64,000 nt of DNA from Pseudomonas sp. MM211 (GTDB taxonomy: Bacteria > Pseudomonadota > Gammaproteobacteria > Pseudomonadales > Pseudomonadaceae): the NCBI RefSeq assembly GCF_020386635.1, contig NZ_CP081942.1, forward strand, positions 5,022,001 to 5,086,000, given 5' to 3'. A program made the position numbers and the translations under genes. Under the pieces are notes generated by a model, which saw only the letters and a program-made list of their open reading frames with translations, ran no database searches and had not been told where the DNA came from. This document shows, piece by piece, positions 10,172 to 23,152 of this stretch. Position 1 is the first letter of the stretch. Each line of letters starts with the position of its first letter.

Positions 10172-11461
10172 ATGTCACGCTCCGAAATCCTCTTCGCCAA
10201 CGCCCAGAAACACATCCCCGGTGGCGTCAACTCGCCGGTTCGCGCCTTCAAGAGCGTGGGCGGCACGCCGCTGTTCTTCAAGCACGCAGAAGGCGCCTAC
10301 GTGACGGATGAGGACGACAAGCGCTATGTGGATTACGTCGGTTCCTGGGGGCCGATGATCCTCGGCCACAGCCACCCGGAAGTGATCGACGCGGTACGCC
10401 GTCAGCTCGACCATGGCCTCTCCTACGGCGCCCCGACCGCCATGGAAACCGAGATGGCCGATCTGGTCTGTGCACTGGTGCCATCCATGGAAATGGTGCG
10501 CATGGTCAGCTCCGGCACCGAAGCGACCATGAGCGCCATCCGCCTGGCTCGCGGCTACACCGGCCGCGACAGCATCATCAAGTTCGAAGGCTGCTACCAC
10601 GGCCACTCCGACAGTCTGCTGGTCAAGGCCGGCTCCGGGGCGCTGACCCAGGGCGTACCCAACTCTGCGGGCGTGCCAGCAGCTTTTGCCAAGCACACCC
10701 TGACCCTGCCGTTCAACGATATCGACGCCGTCGCCGAGATGCTCGGCAAGGTCGGTAGCGAGGTCGCCTGCATCATCGTCGAGCCGGTCGCCGGCAACAT
10801 GAACTGCGTACCACCAGCGCCAGGCTTCCTGGAAGGTTTGCGTGAGCAGTGCGACAAGCACGGCGTAGTGCTGATCTTCGACGAGGTGATGACCGGCTTC
10901 CGCGTCGCCCTCGGCGGCGCCCAGGCGCATTACGGTGTCACGCCGGACCTGTCGACCTTCGGCAAGATCATCGGTGGCGGCATGCCGGTGGGCTGCTTCG
11001 GCGGCAAGCGCGCGATCATGGAGCGTATCGCCCCGCTCGGCCCGGTCTACCAGGCCGGTACACTGTCCGGCAACCCGCTGGCCATGGCCGCCGGCCTGAC
11101 CACCCTGAAGCTGATCAGCCGCCCGGGCTTCCATGCCGAACTGAGCGACTACACCAGCAAGCTGCTGCAGGGTCTGCAAGAGCGCGCCGATGCGGCCGGC
11201 ATTCCCTTCGTCACCACTCAGGCGGGCGGCATGTTCGGCCTGTATTTCAGCGGCGCTGACGACATCGTCACCTTCGACGACGTAATGGCCAGCGATGCAG
11301 AACGCTTCAAGCGCTTCTTCCACCTGATGCTGGAAGGCGGTGTGTACCTGGCACCGAGTGCGTTCGAGGCAGGTTTCACTTCCATCGCCCACGGCGAAGC
11401 CGAGCTGAAACTGACTCTGGACGCCGCCGAACGCGCGTTCGCCAGCCTCAAGCAGGCGTGA
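10172..11461 (+). CDS. hemL: Glutamate-1-semialdehyde 2,1-aminomutase
   Basis: PLP enzyme (429 aa) of the C5 route to haem. It moves the amino group of glutamate-1-semialdehyde to give 5-aminolevulinate. Seen: NSPVRAF near the N-terminus, [35 protein letters not shown] and [13 protein letters not shown], which holds the PLP lysine. The ATG at 10172 follows AAGAGG; an upstream extension lies inside the end of thiE and is not used. Length is normal for the family. Confidence 0.96.
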   Translation: MSRSEILFANAQKHIPGGVNSPVRAFKSVGGTPLFFKHAEGAYVTDEDDKRYVDYVGSWGPMILGHSHPEVIDAVRRQLDHGLSYGAPTAMETEMADLVCALVPSMEMVRMVSSGTEATMSAIRLARGYTGRDSIIKFEGCYHGHSDSLLVKAGSGALTQGVPNSAGVPAAFAKHTLTLPFNDIDAVAEMLGKVGSEVACIIVEPVAGNMNCVPPAPGFLEGLREQCDKHGVVLIFDEVMTGFRVALGGAQAHYGVTPDLSTFGKIIGGGMPVGCFGGKRAIMERIAPLGPVYQAGTLSGNPLAMAAGLTTLKLISRPGFHAELSDYTSKLLQGLQERADAAGIPFVTTQAGGMFGLYFSGADDIVTFDDVMASDAERFKRFFHLMLEGGVYLAPSAFEAGFTSIAHGEAELKLTLDAAERAFASLKQA

Positions 11462-11733
11462 TCTCGATCGTTCATGCGCGGCTTTTCTTGATTCGCGCGC
11501 ATAATGGTCGAGCCTGTGGCTCTGCGGCTGATCCTCTATAAGGCATCAGCCGCCGATTTTAGCCGCATCGGCGCGCAATTCGCAGCTAACAGGCGGTCGA
11601 TGCGCGCCACGATGGGGCAGAAAAGGCGCCAAACACTTTGTAAGAACGGTGCGGCTTATTTCATAATGTGATGGCGGACGCATTTGCTTCGCCGTCATCC
11701 ACCCTGTCAGCACCTCGAGGTATCTGGATCTTC

Positions 11734-12282
11734 ATGAAGCGCACCGGCCGCACCCTGTCTCTGGGCTGCCTGTTGCTCCTGCTGCCATTGCTAGCACTGG
11801 CGGACGGAAACTCATTGCTGATCCCGGCGACCGGCAGCTGCTCGCTGAACGTCGCCCCCGAAGACCTGCCCGACGCCTTGCAGGCCTGCCAGCAGACTGC
11901 CGAAGGCGGTGATGCTCAGGCGCAGTACGAGCTTGGCGAGTTTTATTACGACGGCAGGGCTACCGAGCGCGACCTTCCCCAGGCACTCAGCTGGTTCGAG
12001 CGCGCATCGCTGCAAGGCCATGCGCAGGCGCAATATCACCTGGGCATGATGTTCTTCCGTGGCGAGGGTGTGGCCGCCAATAACGTGCAGGCTTATATCG
12101 TGCTGAAGATGGCCGCGGTCAATGGCTCAGACGAAGCCATGGACAGCGCCGACGAAGTATCGCTGCAAATGCCAAGAGCCGAGCTCGAAGTCGCCACCCA
12201 GGTGCTGGGGCAGATTTTCCGCAATTATCTGCAGGAACTGCAGGCCGCCGACGGCCTGTCGCCTTTCGCCCCACTGAAATAA
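11734..12282 (+). CDS. Secreted Sel1-repeat protein
   Basis: 182-aa protein with signal peptide (MKRTGRTLSLGCLLLLLPLLALA) and two Sel1-like TPR repeats: DAQAQYELGEFYYDGRATERDLPQALSWFERAA-type at about residues 55-90 and AQAQYHLGMMFFRGEGVAANN at 92-112. Sel1 repeats form protein-binding solenoids; this one should lie in the periplasm. It occupies the place after hemL that a similar hypothetical gene holds in P. aeruginosa. The start at 11734 is set by the signal peptide. Specific function unknown. Confidence 0.82.
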   Translation: MKRTGRTLSLGCLLLLLPLLALADGNSLLIPATGSCSLNVAPEDLPDALQACQQTAEGGDAQAQYELGEFYYDGRATERDLPQALSWFERASLQGHAQAQYHLGMMFFRGEGVAANNVQAYIVLKMAAVNGSDEAMDSADEVSLQMPRAELEVATQVLGQIFRNYLQELQAADGLSPFAPLK

Positions 12283-12342
12283 GTCACGCCAGGCAGGCTC
12301 CCGTCAAAACCAACGGGTTGCCAGCAGCCTGCAGCCTGTTGC

Positions 12343-12666
12343 TTATTTATCAGGCATCGGCATGGGGAACGGCATGATATTGCCGCCGCCCTTGGCCTCG
12401 CTGATCTTCGGCGTACCCAGGCGTTCGACTTCATCGATGCGCACAATCGAATGCATCGGCACGAAGCTGCGCACCACGCCATCGAACTGGGCCTTGAGCT
12501 TTTCCTCGCTGGGGTCGACGACCACTTGGGTGCGCTCGCCAAAGACGAATTCCTCGATTTCCAGAAAGCCCCACAGATCACTTTGGAAGATCTGCTTGGC
12601 GTACATCTCATACACCTGGCCCTGGTTAAGGAAAATCACCTTGTAGATCGGTTCACGCTTTGTCAT
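12343..12666 (-). CDS. DUF1820 family protein
   Basis: Small cytosolic protein, 107 aa, beginning MTKREPIYKVIFLNQGQVYE and ending in a Met/Pro-rich tail (MPFPMPMPDK). The middle part, DPSEEKLKAQFDGVVRSF, is conserved in the family. It has no known activity. It converges on the Sel1 gene and is divergent from miaB, the usual Pseudomonas arrangement. No clear Shine-Dalgarno is seen before the ATG. Confidence 0.85.
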   Translation of the reverse strand: MTKREPIYKVIFLNQGQVYEMYAKQIFQSDLWGFLEIEEFVFGERTQVVVDPSEEKLKAQFDGVVRSFVPMHSIVRIDEVERLGTPKISEAKGGGNIMPFPMPMPDK

Positions 12667-12888
12667 GGGTAGCTATTGGCTGGCAGTCAATAAGAGGGCG
12701 CGAATCTTAGCACGCCTGCTGGGCACGAGGTCGCCTCGTCTTATCCATAGCTTGTGGCCTCGGTCGGCCAAGGCCCTTATACTGCGCGGTCATATTTATG
12801 GCCCGCTGCTGGCGGCCATCCTGTGGATCGTCGCTGACGCGACGTTAAAAATTCTTCGCACTATTTTTCAATCACTCCAGGCAGTGCC

Positions 12889-14223
12889 ATGACCAAGAAG
12901 CTCTATATCGAAACCCACGGTTGCCAGATGAACGAGTACGACAGCTCGCGCATGGTCGACCTGCTGGGCGAGCATCAGGCCCTGGAAGTGACCGAGCGTG
13001 CGGAAGACGCCGACATCATCCTGCTCAATACCTGCTCGATCCGCGAAAGAGCCCAGGACAAGGTGTTCTCTCAACTAGGCCGCTGGCGTGAATTGAAACT
13101 GGAGAACCCAGATCTGGTGATCGGCGTTGGCGGCTGCGTGGCCAGCCAGGAAGGTGCGGCGATTCGTGATCGCGCACCCTATGTCGATGTGGTCTTTGGC
13201 CCGCAGACCTTGCATCGCCTACCAGAGATGATCGATGCGGCACGCAGCACCAAGATCGCTCAAGTGGATGTTTCCTTCCCCGAGATCGAGAAGTTCGATC
13301 GCCTGCCCGAGCCCCGCGTCGACGGCCCCAGCGCGCTCGTGTCCGTGATGGAAGGCTGCAGCAAGTACTGCACCTTTTGCGTGGTGCCTTACACCCGCGG
13401 TGAGGAAGTCAGCCGCCCACTGGACGATGTGCTGACCGAAATCATCCATCTAGCCGAAAACGGCGTGCGTGAACTGACCCTCCTTGGCCAGAACGTCAAC
13501 GGCTACCGGGGTACCAATCGCGAAGGCGGTATCACCGACTTCGCCGAATTGCTGTATCTGGTCGCGGCTATCGATGGCATCGACCGCATCCGCTACATCA
13601 CTAGCCATCCGCTGGAGTTCTCCGACGCGCTGATCAAGGCCCATGCCGAGATCCCAGAATTGGTGAAATTCCTGCACCTGCCGGTGCAATCGGGCTCTGA
13701 CCGTATTCTTGCGGCGATGAAGCGCAACCACACCGCACTGGAATACAAATCACGCATCCGCAAGCTCAGGGCTGCAGTGCCGGATATCGTCATCAGTTCG
13801 GACTTCATCATCGGCTTCCCCGGCGAAACCGAGAAAGATTTCGAGCAAACCATGAAGCTGGTGGAAGAGGTTGGTTTCGACTTCTCCTACTCCTTCGTCT
13901 ACAGCTCGCGCCCCGGTACCCCGGCGGCCGATCTGGTCGACAACACCTCGGAAGAAGTGAAAAAGCAGCGCCTGAAAATTTTGCAAAATCGCCTCAACCA
14001 GCAGGGTTTCGAAAACAGTCGGCGTATGGTCGGCAGTGTGCAGCGCATTCTGGTCAACGACTTTTCGAAAAAAGATCCCGGCAAGCTGCAGGGCCGCACC
14101 GAGAACAACCGCTACGTCAACTTTCCGTGCAGCAACCCACAGCTGATCGGCCAATTCGTCGATGTACATATCGACGAGGCGATGCCACATTCATTGCGTG
14201 GCACGCTGATCGAGCGCCACTGA
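12889..14223 (+). CDS. miaB: tRNA-2-methylthio-N6-dimethylallyladenosine synthase
   Basis: Radical-SAM methylthiotransferase (444 aa) that turns i6A37 into ms2i6A37 in tRNAs reading UNN codons. An N-terminal UPF0004 domain carries the first cluster cysteines (THGCQMN, NTCSIRE, GGCVAS). The radical-SAM motif [15 protein letters not shown] is at about 157-171, and a TRAM domain ([12 protein letters not shown]) ends the protein. It is monocistronic or leads phoH-ybeY-corC-lnt; a hairpin at 14256-14278 separates it from phoH. Confidence 0.96.
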   Translation: MTKKLYIETHGCQMNEYDSSRMVDLLGEHQALEVTERAEDADIILLNTCSIRERAQDKVFSQLGRWRELKLENPDLVIGVGGCVASQEGAAIRDRAPYVDVVFGPQTLHRLPEMIDAARSTKIAQVDVSFPEIEKFDRLPEPRVDGPSALVSVMEGCSKYCTFCVVPYTRGEEVSRPLDDVLTEIIHLAENGVRELTLLGQNVNGYRGTNREGGITDFAELLYLVAAIDGIDRIRYITSHPLEFSDALIKAHAEIPELVKFLHLPVQSGSDRILAAMKRNHTALEYKSRIRKLRAAVPDIVISSDFIIGFPGETEKDFEQTMKLVEEVGFDFSYSFVYSSRPGTPAADLVDNTSEEVKKQRLKILQNRLNQQGFENSRRMVGSVQRILVNDFSKKDPGKLQGRTENNRYVNFPCSNPQLIGQFVDVHIDEAMPHSLRGTLIERH

Positions 14224-14255
14224 GCGCAGGACGCTCTAAAACATGCCACCGCGCA

Positions 14256-14278
14256 GCACGGTCATCGACCGTGCTTTT
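14256..14278 (+). terminator. Terminator after miaB
   Basis: GCACGGTC pairs with GACCGTGC around a three-base loop, followed by TTTT. It sits 33 bases after the miaB stop and 65 bases before phoH. Confidence 0.7.
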
Positions 14279-14342
14279 CCCCGGCGACGGCTAGCGCTAT
14301 TCTCTGCCTTCAACTCAGCCGACTGGCGGCCAAAATACAACT

Positions 14343-15362
14343 TTGAATACATCCATAGAACCTCATCGTTTCACCCTCGAACCCTTTGAAGCCAAGCGCT
14401 TCGCCAACCTCAGCGGGCAATTCGACGAGCATCTGCGCCTGATCGAATCACGTCTGGGCATCGAGATCCGTAACCGTGGCAATCAGTTCGAGCTGCTCGG
14501 CGAGCCAGGGCAAACCACCTCTGCCGAGAACCTGATACGTCGCCTGTATCGCGAAACCGACAGCGCCGAGCTGTCGCCGGATACGGTGCACCTGTTCCTG
14601 CAAGAATCGGGTATCGAGGAGCTGAACAACCCCAGCGCCCACACCCACATCGCCTTGCGCACCCGCAAGGGCATGATTCGTCCGCGTGGCGCCAACCAGC
14701 AGCTTTACGTGAAAGCGATCCTCGACCACGACATCAACTTCGGCATCGGCCCGGCAGGTACAGGCAAGACTTACCTGGCCGTGGCCTGCGCAGTCGATGC
14801 ACTGGAACGCGAGCAGATCCGCCACATCCTGCTGGTACGCCCGGCGGTCGAGGCCGGTGAGAAGCTGGGCTTCCTGCCTGGCGACCTGTCGCAGAAAATC
14901 GACCCTTACCTGCGCCCGCTGTACGACGCGCTCTACGAGATGCTGGGTGTCGAGCAGGTTGCCAAACTGATCGAAAAACAGGTGATAGAGGTCGCGCCGC
15001 TGGCCTACATGCGCGGCCGCACGCTGAGCAACAGCTTCATCATTCTCGATGAGAGCCAGAACACCACGATGGAACAGATGAAGATGTTCCTGACCCGTAT
15101 CGGGTTCGGCTCCACGGCAGTGATCACCGGCGACATCACCCAGGTCGACCTGCCGCGCGGCACCAAGAGTGGCCTGACTCACGTGCTCGAGGTACTCAAT
15201 GGCGTGCCGGGCATCAGCTTCACTCACTTCAAACCCAAGGACGTAGTGCGCCACCCACTGGTGCAGCGCATCGTCGAGGCTTACGAGCGCTTCGAAACCG
15301 AACACAAGCCCTTCGACCGCCGCCCGGCGGACAACGACCCGGGTGCCAGGTCAGACACATGA
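14343..15362 (+). CDS. PhoH family ATPase (PhoH/YbeZ)
   Basis: Cytosolic P-loop ATPase, 339 aa. Walker A is [13 protein letters not shown] at about 138-150; [11 protein letters not shown] is Walker [12 protein letters not shown] follows. The KH-like N-terminal region precedes the ATPase core. YbeZ works with YbeY in 16S rRNA maturation and quality control. The start is a TTG at 14343 ([16 protein letters not shown]), which agrees with Pseudomonas homologues in sequence. The stop overlaps the ybeY start by four bases (ATGA). Confidence 0.92.
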   Translation: MNTSIEPHRFTLEPFEAKRFANLSGQFDEHLRLIESRLGIEIRNRGNQFELLGEPGQTTSAENLIRRLYRETDSAELSPDTVHLFLQESGIEELNNPSAHTHIALRTRKGMIRPRGANQQLYVKAILDHDINFGIGPAGTGKTYLAVACAVDALEREQIRHILLVRPAVEAGEKLGFLPGDLSQKIDPYLRPLYDALYEMLGVEQVAKLIEKQVIEVAPLAYMRGRTLSNSFIILDESQNTTMEQMKMFLTRIGFGSTAVITGDITQVDLPRGTKSGLTHVLEVLNGVPGISFTHFKPKDVVRHPLVQRIVEAYERFETEHKPFDRRPADNDPGARSDT

Positions 15363-15817
15363 TCGAGCTGGATCTGCAGGTCGCCAGTGACGGCGACCAC
15401 TTACCCGCCGAGGGTGCCTTTCAAGCCTGGTGTGAGTTGGCCCTGCGCCAGCGCACTGCCGACTCGGAACTGACCATTCGCCTGGTCGACGAGGCGGAAG
15501 GCCGCGAGCTCAATCACACCTGGCGACACAAGGACTACGCCACCAACGTATTGTCCTTTCCCGCCGATGTACCTGATGATTTGCTGGATATCCCGCTGCT
15601 CGGCGACCTGGTGATCTGTGTACCAGTGGTCGAGCGCGAAGCCATCGAACAAGGCAAGACACTGGAAGCGCACTGGGCGCATTTGGTGATACACGGCTGC
15701 CTGCACCTGCTCGGCTACGACCACATCGATGATGAGGAAGCCGAGGAGATGGAAGCGCTGGAACGATTATTGCTCGCCGAGCTGGGTCATCCCGACCCGT
15801 ATGCCGGCGACGAATAG
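15359..15817 (+). CDS. ybeY: Endoribonuclease YbeY (16S rRNA 3'-end maturation)
   Basis: Zinc-dependent RNase, 152 aa, needed for 16S rRNA 3' processing and 70S quality control. The metal site is [11 protein letters not shown] at about 113-123, and TNVLSFP is the second family signature. It overlaps phoH by ATGA and lies 25 bases before corC, in the conserved order ybeZ-ybeY-corC-lnt. Confidence 0.96.
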   Translation: MIELDLQVASDGDHLPAEGAFQAWCELALRQRTADSELTIRLVDEAEGRELNHTWRHKDYATNVLSFPADVPDDLLDIPLLGDLVICVPVVEREAIEQGKTLEAHWAHLVIHGCLHLLGYDHIDDEEAEEMEALERLLLAELGHPDPYAGDE

Positions 15818-15842
15818 AAGCAAGGATCCCGAGTAAACCCCC

Positions 15843-16679
15843 ATGAGCGAAGACCGATCGAGCAACGAGCAGAAGTCCTGGTTGAATAAACTGACCCAGG
15901 CTTTTGCTCATGAGCCGAAGAACCGCCAGGAACTGCTGGAAGTTCTGCGCGATGCGCACCAAAACAAACTGCTCGACAGCGAGGCGCTGGCCATCGTCGA
16001 AGGCGCTATCCAGGTCGCGGACCTGCAGGTCCGCGACATCATGGTGCCGCGCTCCCAGGTGGTCACCATCAAGGCCAGCCAGTCTCCCAAAGAATTCCTC
16101 CCGGTGATCATCGAAGCGGCGCACTCACGTTATCCGGTGATTGGCGAAACCCTCGATGATGTGCTCGGCATCCTCCTCGCCAAGGATCTGCTGCCATTGC
16201 TGCTAGCCGACCAGCCCGACTTCAATATCCGCGACATGCTGCGCCCGGCGACTTTCGTACCAGAGTCCAAGCGCCTCAACGTGCTGCTGCGCGAGTTCCG
16301 CGCCAACCACAACCACATGGCCGTGGTGATCGACGAGTACGGCGGTGTCGCCGGCCTGGTGACCATCGAAGATGTGCTTGAGCAGATCGTCGGCGACATC
16401 GAGGACGAGCATGACGTCGAGGAAGACAGCTACGTCAAACCACTGCCCAGCGGCGACTTCCTGGTCAAGGCGCTGACGCCTATCGACCACTTCAACGAAG
16501 CCTTTACCACTGACTTCTCCGACGACGAGTTCGACACCGTCGGCGGCCTGGTAATGAGCGCCTTCGGCCACCTGCCCAAGCGTAACGAAGTGACAGTGAT
16601 CGGCGAGTTCCGTTTCCGCGTACTGAATGCCGACAGCCGCCGCGTACACCTGCTGCGCCTGACGCCGCTGGCCCGCTGA
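15843..16679 (+). CDS. corC: CorC/YbeX family protein with CBS pair
   Basis: 278-aa cytosolic protein. A pair of CBS domains spans about residues 65-185 (RDIMVPRSQV, then DEYGGVAGLVTIEDVLEQIVGDI), and a CorC_HlyC transporter-associated domain spans about 195-278 with the VGGLVMSAFGHLP signature. It has been linked to magnesium and cobalt efflux and, as YbeX, to ribosome maturation, which fits its neighbours ybeY and phoH better than transport. No membrane helix is present. Confidence 0.9.
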   Translation: MSEDRSSNEQKSWLNKLTQAFAHEPKNRQELLEVLRDAHQNKLLDSEALAIVEGAIQVADLQVRDIMVPRSQVVTIKASQSPKEFLPVIIEAAHSRYPVIGETLDDVLGILLAKDLLPLLLADQPDFNIRDMLRPATFVPESKRLNVLLREFRANHNHMAVVIDEYGGVAGLVTIEDVLEQIVGDIEDEHDVEEDSYVKPLPSGDFLVKALTPIDHFNEAFTTDFSDDEFDTVGGLVMSAFGHLPKRNEVTVIGEFRFRVLNADSRRVHLLRLTPLAR

Positions 16680-16687
16680 CGCGTTGT

Positions 16688-16710
16688 AGCGCCCTGCAAG
16701 CGGGGCGCTT
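16688..16710 (+). terminator. Hairpin between corC and lnt
   Basis: AGCGCCC (16688-16694) pairs with GGGCGCT (16703-16709) and is followed by TTCTC. The T-run is poor; it may attenuate rather than end transcription. Confidence 0.4.
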
Positions 16711-16734
16711 CTCACTCCCCTCACGAGCATCCTG

Positions 16735-18255
16735 ATGAATCGACTGTTCCGCCCCGGCTGGCCCGGCAATCTGATCGCCCTCCTCGCCGGTGCGCTTATC
16801 ACCCTGGCACTGGCGCCTTACGGCATCTGGCCGTTGGCACTGCTGTCGATTGCCCTGCTCTACCGCGGGCTACGCGACCTGACGCCGCGCCAGGCCGCCT
16901 GGCGCGGCTGGTGGTACGGTTTCGGCCTGTTCGCTTCAGGCACCAGTTGGGTGTATGTGAGCATTCACGACTACGGCGCCGCGTCACCGCCCCTGGCTGC
17001 GTTTCTGACCCTGGGTTTCGTCGCCGGTCTCGGCCTGTTCTTCGCTCTATTGGCCTGGTTGTGGGCTTTATTGCTGCGCCGCAATGCATCACTGGTAACG
17101 GACGCCCTGGTTTTCGCCGCTTTGTGGGTCGTTCAGGAAGCCTTTCGTGGCTGGTTCCTCACCGGGTTCCCGTGGCTCTATGCCGGCTATAGCCAGCTCG
17201 ACGGCCCGCTGGCCGGCCTCGCGCCAGTGGGTGGTGTCTGGCTATTGTCCTTTGCGCTGGTGCTGAGCGCCGCACTGCTGGTCAATCTGCCACGCGCCTA
17301 TAGACATAAGCCGCAACTGGCTGCAGCACTCGGCCTATTGATCGCAACCTGGCTTAGCGGCGCGCTACTCAAGGATCACGCCTGGACAGCGCCGGCTGGC
17401 GAGCCACTAAGCGTTGCGGCCATCCAAGGCAACGTGGAGCAGAACCTCAAGTGGGATCCGGCACAGCTCAATGCGCAACTCGCGCTGTACCGCGACATGA
17501 GCTTCAGCAGCAAGCCGACCGACTTGCTGATCTGGCCGGAAACCGCCGTCCCGGTACTCAAAGAACAAGCCACCGGCTATCTCAGCGTGATGGATCGTTT
17601 CGCCAGCGACCGCCAGAGCGCACTGATCACCGGCGTACCGATTCGCCAGCTTAACGAGCACGGTGAGTTGCGTTACTACAATGGCGTTAGCGTGGTCGGC
17701 CAGGGTAGTGGCGACTACCTCAAGCAGCGGCTGGTACCTTTCGGTGAATACGTACCGCTACAGGAAGTGCTGCGCGGCCTGATCGCCTTCTTCGACCTGC
17801 CGATGTCGGATTTCGCCCGCGGCGACGCCGATCAGCCGCTACTGGAGGCCAAAGGGCATCGCATCGCGACATTCATCTGCTACGAAGTGGTCTACCCAGA
17901 GTTCGCCGCAAACCTCGCCGCGCAGAGTGATCTGTTGCTAACGGTGAGCAACGACACCTGGTTCGGCACCTCGATCGGCCCGCTGCAACACCTGCAAATG
18001 GCCCAGATGCGCGCCCTAGAGGCCGGCCGCTGGATGATTCGTGCCACCAACAATGGCGTGACCGTACTGATCGATCCCTTCGGCCGCATTACCGAACGCT
18101 TGCCGCAGTTCGAGCAAGGCACCCTTTACGGTGAAGTGCAGCCCATGCAGCACCTGACGCCGTACCTGCAATGGCGCTCCTGGCCGCTGATCATCCTGTG
18201 CGGCCTGCTGTTGGTTTGGGCATTGTTCAGGCGCCGGCAGACCGCTGGGCAATAG
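16735..18255 (+). CDS. lnt: Apolipoprotein N-acyltransferase
   Basis: Inner-membrane enzyme (506 aa) that adds the third acyl chain to lipoproteins. About six N-terminal helices (residues 10-215) precede a periplasmic nitrilase domain with the triad Glu in WPETAVP, Lys in a conserved loop before VPFGEYVP, and Cys in FICYEVVYPE. A final helix (about 480-500) anchors the end. The substrate-processing partners Lgt and Lsp are not in the window, but lipoproteins such as LptE and the lytic transglycosylase are. Confidence 0.95.
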   Translation: MNRLFRPGWPGNLIALLAGALITLALAPYGIWPLALLSIALLYRGLRDLTPRQAAWRGWWYGFGLFASGTSWVYVSIHDYGAASPPLAAFLTLGFVAGLGLFFALLAWLWALLLRRNASLVTDALVFAALWVVQEAFRGWFLTGFPWLYAGYSQLDGPLAGLAPVGGVWLLSFALVLSAALLVNLPRAYRHKPQLAAALGLLIATWLSGALLKDHAWTAPAGEPLSVAAIQGNVEQNLKWDPAQLNAQLALYRDMSFSSKPTDLLIWPETAVPVLKEQATGYLSVMDRFASDRQSALITGVPIRQLNEHGELRYYNGVSVVGQGSGDYLKQRLVPFGEYVPLQEVLRGLIAFFDLPMSDFARGDADQPLLEAKGHRIATFICYEVVYPEFAANLAAQSDLLLTVSNDTWFGTSIGPLQHLQMAQMRALEAGRWMIRATNNGVTVLIDPFGRITERLPQFEQGTLYGEVQPMQHLTPYLQWRSWPLIILCGLLLVWALFRRRQTAGQ

Positions 18256-18276
18256 ATGGCAGAAGTGCCAATCGAG

Positions 18277-18311
18277 TGGATGGAGCGCACACCAGACGTG
18301 TGCTCCATCCA
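18277..18311. terminator. Long hairpin between lnt and the YdcF gene
   Basis: TGGATGGAGC...ACAC pairs with GTGTGCTCCATCCA with a two-base bulge around a short loop. It lies between converging genes. No T-run follows, so this could be a terminator or a REP-type palindrome. Confidence 0.45.
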
Positions 18312-18368
18312 CAACCCAACGATCGCAATGCCCTCCCATGCGTCGCCATCACGTGCGATGACAAAACG

Positions 18369-19133
18369 CTAACGCCCATAGACCAGCGGGTATGCCAAGC
18401 TGCCCACCACTTCGTTAAGCAGCAAGGTGCTTTGCCATACGGCCTTGCCCTCTGGCAGCCAGCCGCCTAGCGGACGATCGTTGGGCCCGCCGATAAACCC
18501 CACGGGCGCGGCCACCACCTCAAAGCCAGCTTGTTCGAAACTCCAGCGCGAGCGCGGCATGTGCCAGGCCTGGGTCACCAGCACCACACGGCGAATACCT
18601 CCGGGCTGCAGCATGGCGGCGCTTTCTAGCGCGTTTTCCCAGGTCGTACGGCTGCGCTCTTCCCGCCAGCGCACCTCGACACCGAAATCCTCACTCATCA
18701 CGTCAGCCATTAGCCTCGCTTCACTCGGCGGCCGACCGAAATGCAGCCCACCGGTGGTCAGCACCGGTAACCCGGAAGCCTTGGCCAGGCGCGCAGCATA
18801 GCGGGTACGCTCCAACGCTATGGCACTGGGCTGATCTGCGCCCCAGGCCGGGTCTGCAGAATCCCGTCCGCCACCCAATACGACGATAACGTCCGCATGT
18901 TGCGCCAATCCAGCCCAACTTTCCTGAACCAGCGCAGGCTCACGCTCGATCAGCCGCGCCGCCCACTCCACCGTCACCGGCAGGCTCATCAACCACAACC
19001 CGCCCAGCCCAATGGCGAAACAGCCTGCCGCCAGCCGCGGAAAGCGCCGCCGCAGAAACCAGGCGAGCACAAGCAACAGCAGGAGAATGCCGGGCGGCAT
19101 GAAGAATTGCTTGAGCATGTAGCGAAGCGGCAT
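18369..19133 (-). CDS. YdcF/DUF218 family membrane protein
   Basis: 254 aa. Two hydrophobic helices near the N-terminus (about 8-60) precede a periplasmic DUF218 domain with VIVVLGGGRD, the central TTGG, and VTQAWHMPRS (the conserved H-M-x-R-S motif). ElyC and SanA of Escherichia coli are of this family and act in envelope maintenance. The start at 19133 is fixed by GGAGGT six bases upstream; a longer reading is possible but has no ribosome site. Confidence 0.87.
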   Translation of the reverse strand: MPLRYMLKQFFMPPGILLLLLVLAWFLRRRFPRLAAGCFAIGLGGLWLMSLPVTVEWAARLIEREPALVQESWAGLAQHADVIVVLGGGRDSADPAWGADQPSAIALERTRYAARLAKASGLPVLTTGGLHFGRPPSEARLMADVMSEDFGVEVRWREERSRTTWENALESAAMLQPGGIRRVVLVTQAWHMPRSRWSFEQAGFEVVAAPVGFIGGPNDRPLGGWLPEGKAVWQSTLLLNEVVGSLAYPLVYGR

Positions 19134-19264
19134 CGAGCACCTCCGGAAAGGGTCGAAGCCTAGAGGCAGTTGCGACTGCAGTACAACCCGCGCCGCCTTT
19201 TGAGATGAGAAAAACCGTACTGCACGAGCGGAGCCGCACTCAATCGCCAACACGAACCTGAACG

Positions 19265-19603
19265 CTAGATGTCGGGAAGAACCGCAGCGGATGGGTGCCA
19301 CTGCCCACAATAGAAGACTGAATGACGTTCGAAAGGAGGTTGCACGGGCTCCAAAGATGCCACACCGGACAGGTAGTGCTGCGCAGTAGTGGCGTGCCAG
19401 CCCTTCAGCCATTGGTGATCATTGCTCATGTACGCGGTGATCAGTGCCAGTTCTGCAGCGGACAAACCGCGTACCTCCATGTCAGCGCAAGGCGCGTCGG
19501 ACAAACGCGCGAGGCTGTCGGCTTCATCGAGGGCCGAAGTCAGCCGTTGCAGCAGGCGTCCATAGGGGTCACCGCCACCATCGTTATTCGCTGAATGTTC
19601 CAT
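19265..19603 (-). CDS. Conserved hypothetical protein (112 aa) upstream of leuS
   Basis: Not recognised as a named family. It is acidic at the start (MEHSANNDGGGDPYGRLLQRL), mainly helical, and ends in a less ordered region with YCGQWHP. GGAGGT lies before the ATG at 19603. A small hypothetical gene sits at this place, between the ydcF-like gene and leuS, in P. aeruginosa as I recall it. The strong ribosome site and position support a real gene. Confidence 0.7.
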   Translation of the reverse strand: MEHSANNDGGGDPYGRLLQRLTSALDEADSLARLSDAPCADMEVRGLSAAELALITAYMSNDHQWLKGWHATTAQHYLSGVASLEPVQPPFERHSVFYCGQWHPSAAVLPDI

Positions 19604-19771
19604 CGTACACCTCCGGGCAACGCGCCCTTCAGATCAGCTTAGCGCTCCCTCTGGGGCGAGCCGTGTACCGCGACAAACGGTGAGCCACACGCCCGCCAGA
19701 GCAATCAGCGTTTCCCTCCGTCAAGGGGGGTCATGTATGCTACGGCGTTTCCCGAAAGCCCATTTCCCTAG

Positions 19772-22390
<2,619 letters not shown>

Positions 22391-22504
22391 GGCGACAACT
22401 GAGGTGTCGGCATGCTGCCGGCACCGGGTCAACGTATCGGCAACGCAGGCACCCGTGCCTGCCCATGCTGGCCAGCGGAGCCAGCAGGACAAGGGGATAA
22501 CGAG

Positions 22505-23110
22505 ATGATCAAGCGCAATCTGTTGGTAATCGGCCTGGCAAGCCTGCTCGGCGCATGTGGCTTCCAGCTGCGCGGTACCGGCGACGTACAGTTCGCTCTC
22601 AAAGAACTAGAGGTCGGCGCACGCGACAGCTACGGCGAAACCGTACGTGATGTGCGTGACGTGCTGGAAAGCAATGGTGTTCGCGTCTTCCCTGGCGCCG
22701 CCTACAAGCTCTACCTGGCCGGTGAACAGGAAACACAGCGCTCCGCCAGCTACACCAGCTCAGCTCGCAGCGCCGAGTACGAGCGCACCCTGACTCTGAA
22801 CTACGAGATTCGCGGCGCCAAGAATCTGCTGCTGCTGAGCAACCAGCTGGAAGTGCAGACCTATTACGTACAGGACTCCAACAACCTGATCAGCAACGAT
22901 CAGGAGTCGGCTCAACTGCGCACCGAAATGCGCCGTGACCTAGTACAGCAGCTGGCCCAACGCCTGCAGCAGATCACTCCGGATCAGCTCGACGCTCTGC
23001 AGCAGACAGCTGAAGCCAAAGCCAAGGCGGAAGCCGACGCACTGGAAGCCGCACGCCAGCGCGAAGCCGCACAGCCGCAGCAATCGCCCATCGAACTGCC
23101 GGTGCAATAA
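22505..23110 (+). CDS. lptE: LPS-assembly lipoprotein LptE
   Basis: Outer-membrane lipoprotein (201 aa) that plugs the LptD barrel and helps insert lipopolysaccharide. The lipobox LLGAC places the lipidated Cys at residue 18; GFQLRG follows, as in the family. The C-terminus is an Ala/Glu/Gln-rich helix of about 40 residues, longer than in Escherichia coli. The ATG at 22505 follows GGGATAACGAG. Position between leuS and holA is the classic arrangement. Confidence 0.95.
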   Translation: MIKRNLLVIGLASLLGACGFQLRGTGDVQFALKELEVGARDSYGETVRDVRDVLESNGVRVFPGAAYKLYLAGEQETQRSASYTSSARSAEYERTLTLNYEIRGAKNLLLLSNQLEVQTYYVQDSNNLISNDQESAQLRTEMRRDLVQQLAQRLQQITPDQLDALQQTAEAKAKAEADALEAARQREAAQPQQSPIELPVQ

Positions 23111-23117
23111 GCCGGCT

Positions 23118-23137
23118 GGGGCCACTATGGTGGCCCC
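23118..23137 (+). terminator. Hairpin between lptE and holA
   Basis: GGGGCCAC pairs with GTGGCCCC around TATG. Only a weak T-tract follows (TCGGTTTC), so partial termination is the most that can be inferred. Confidence 0.4.
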
Positions 23138-23152
23138 TCGGTTTCTCGACCC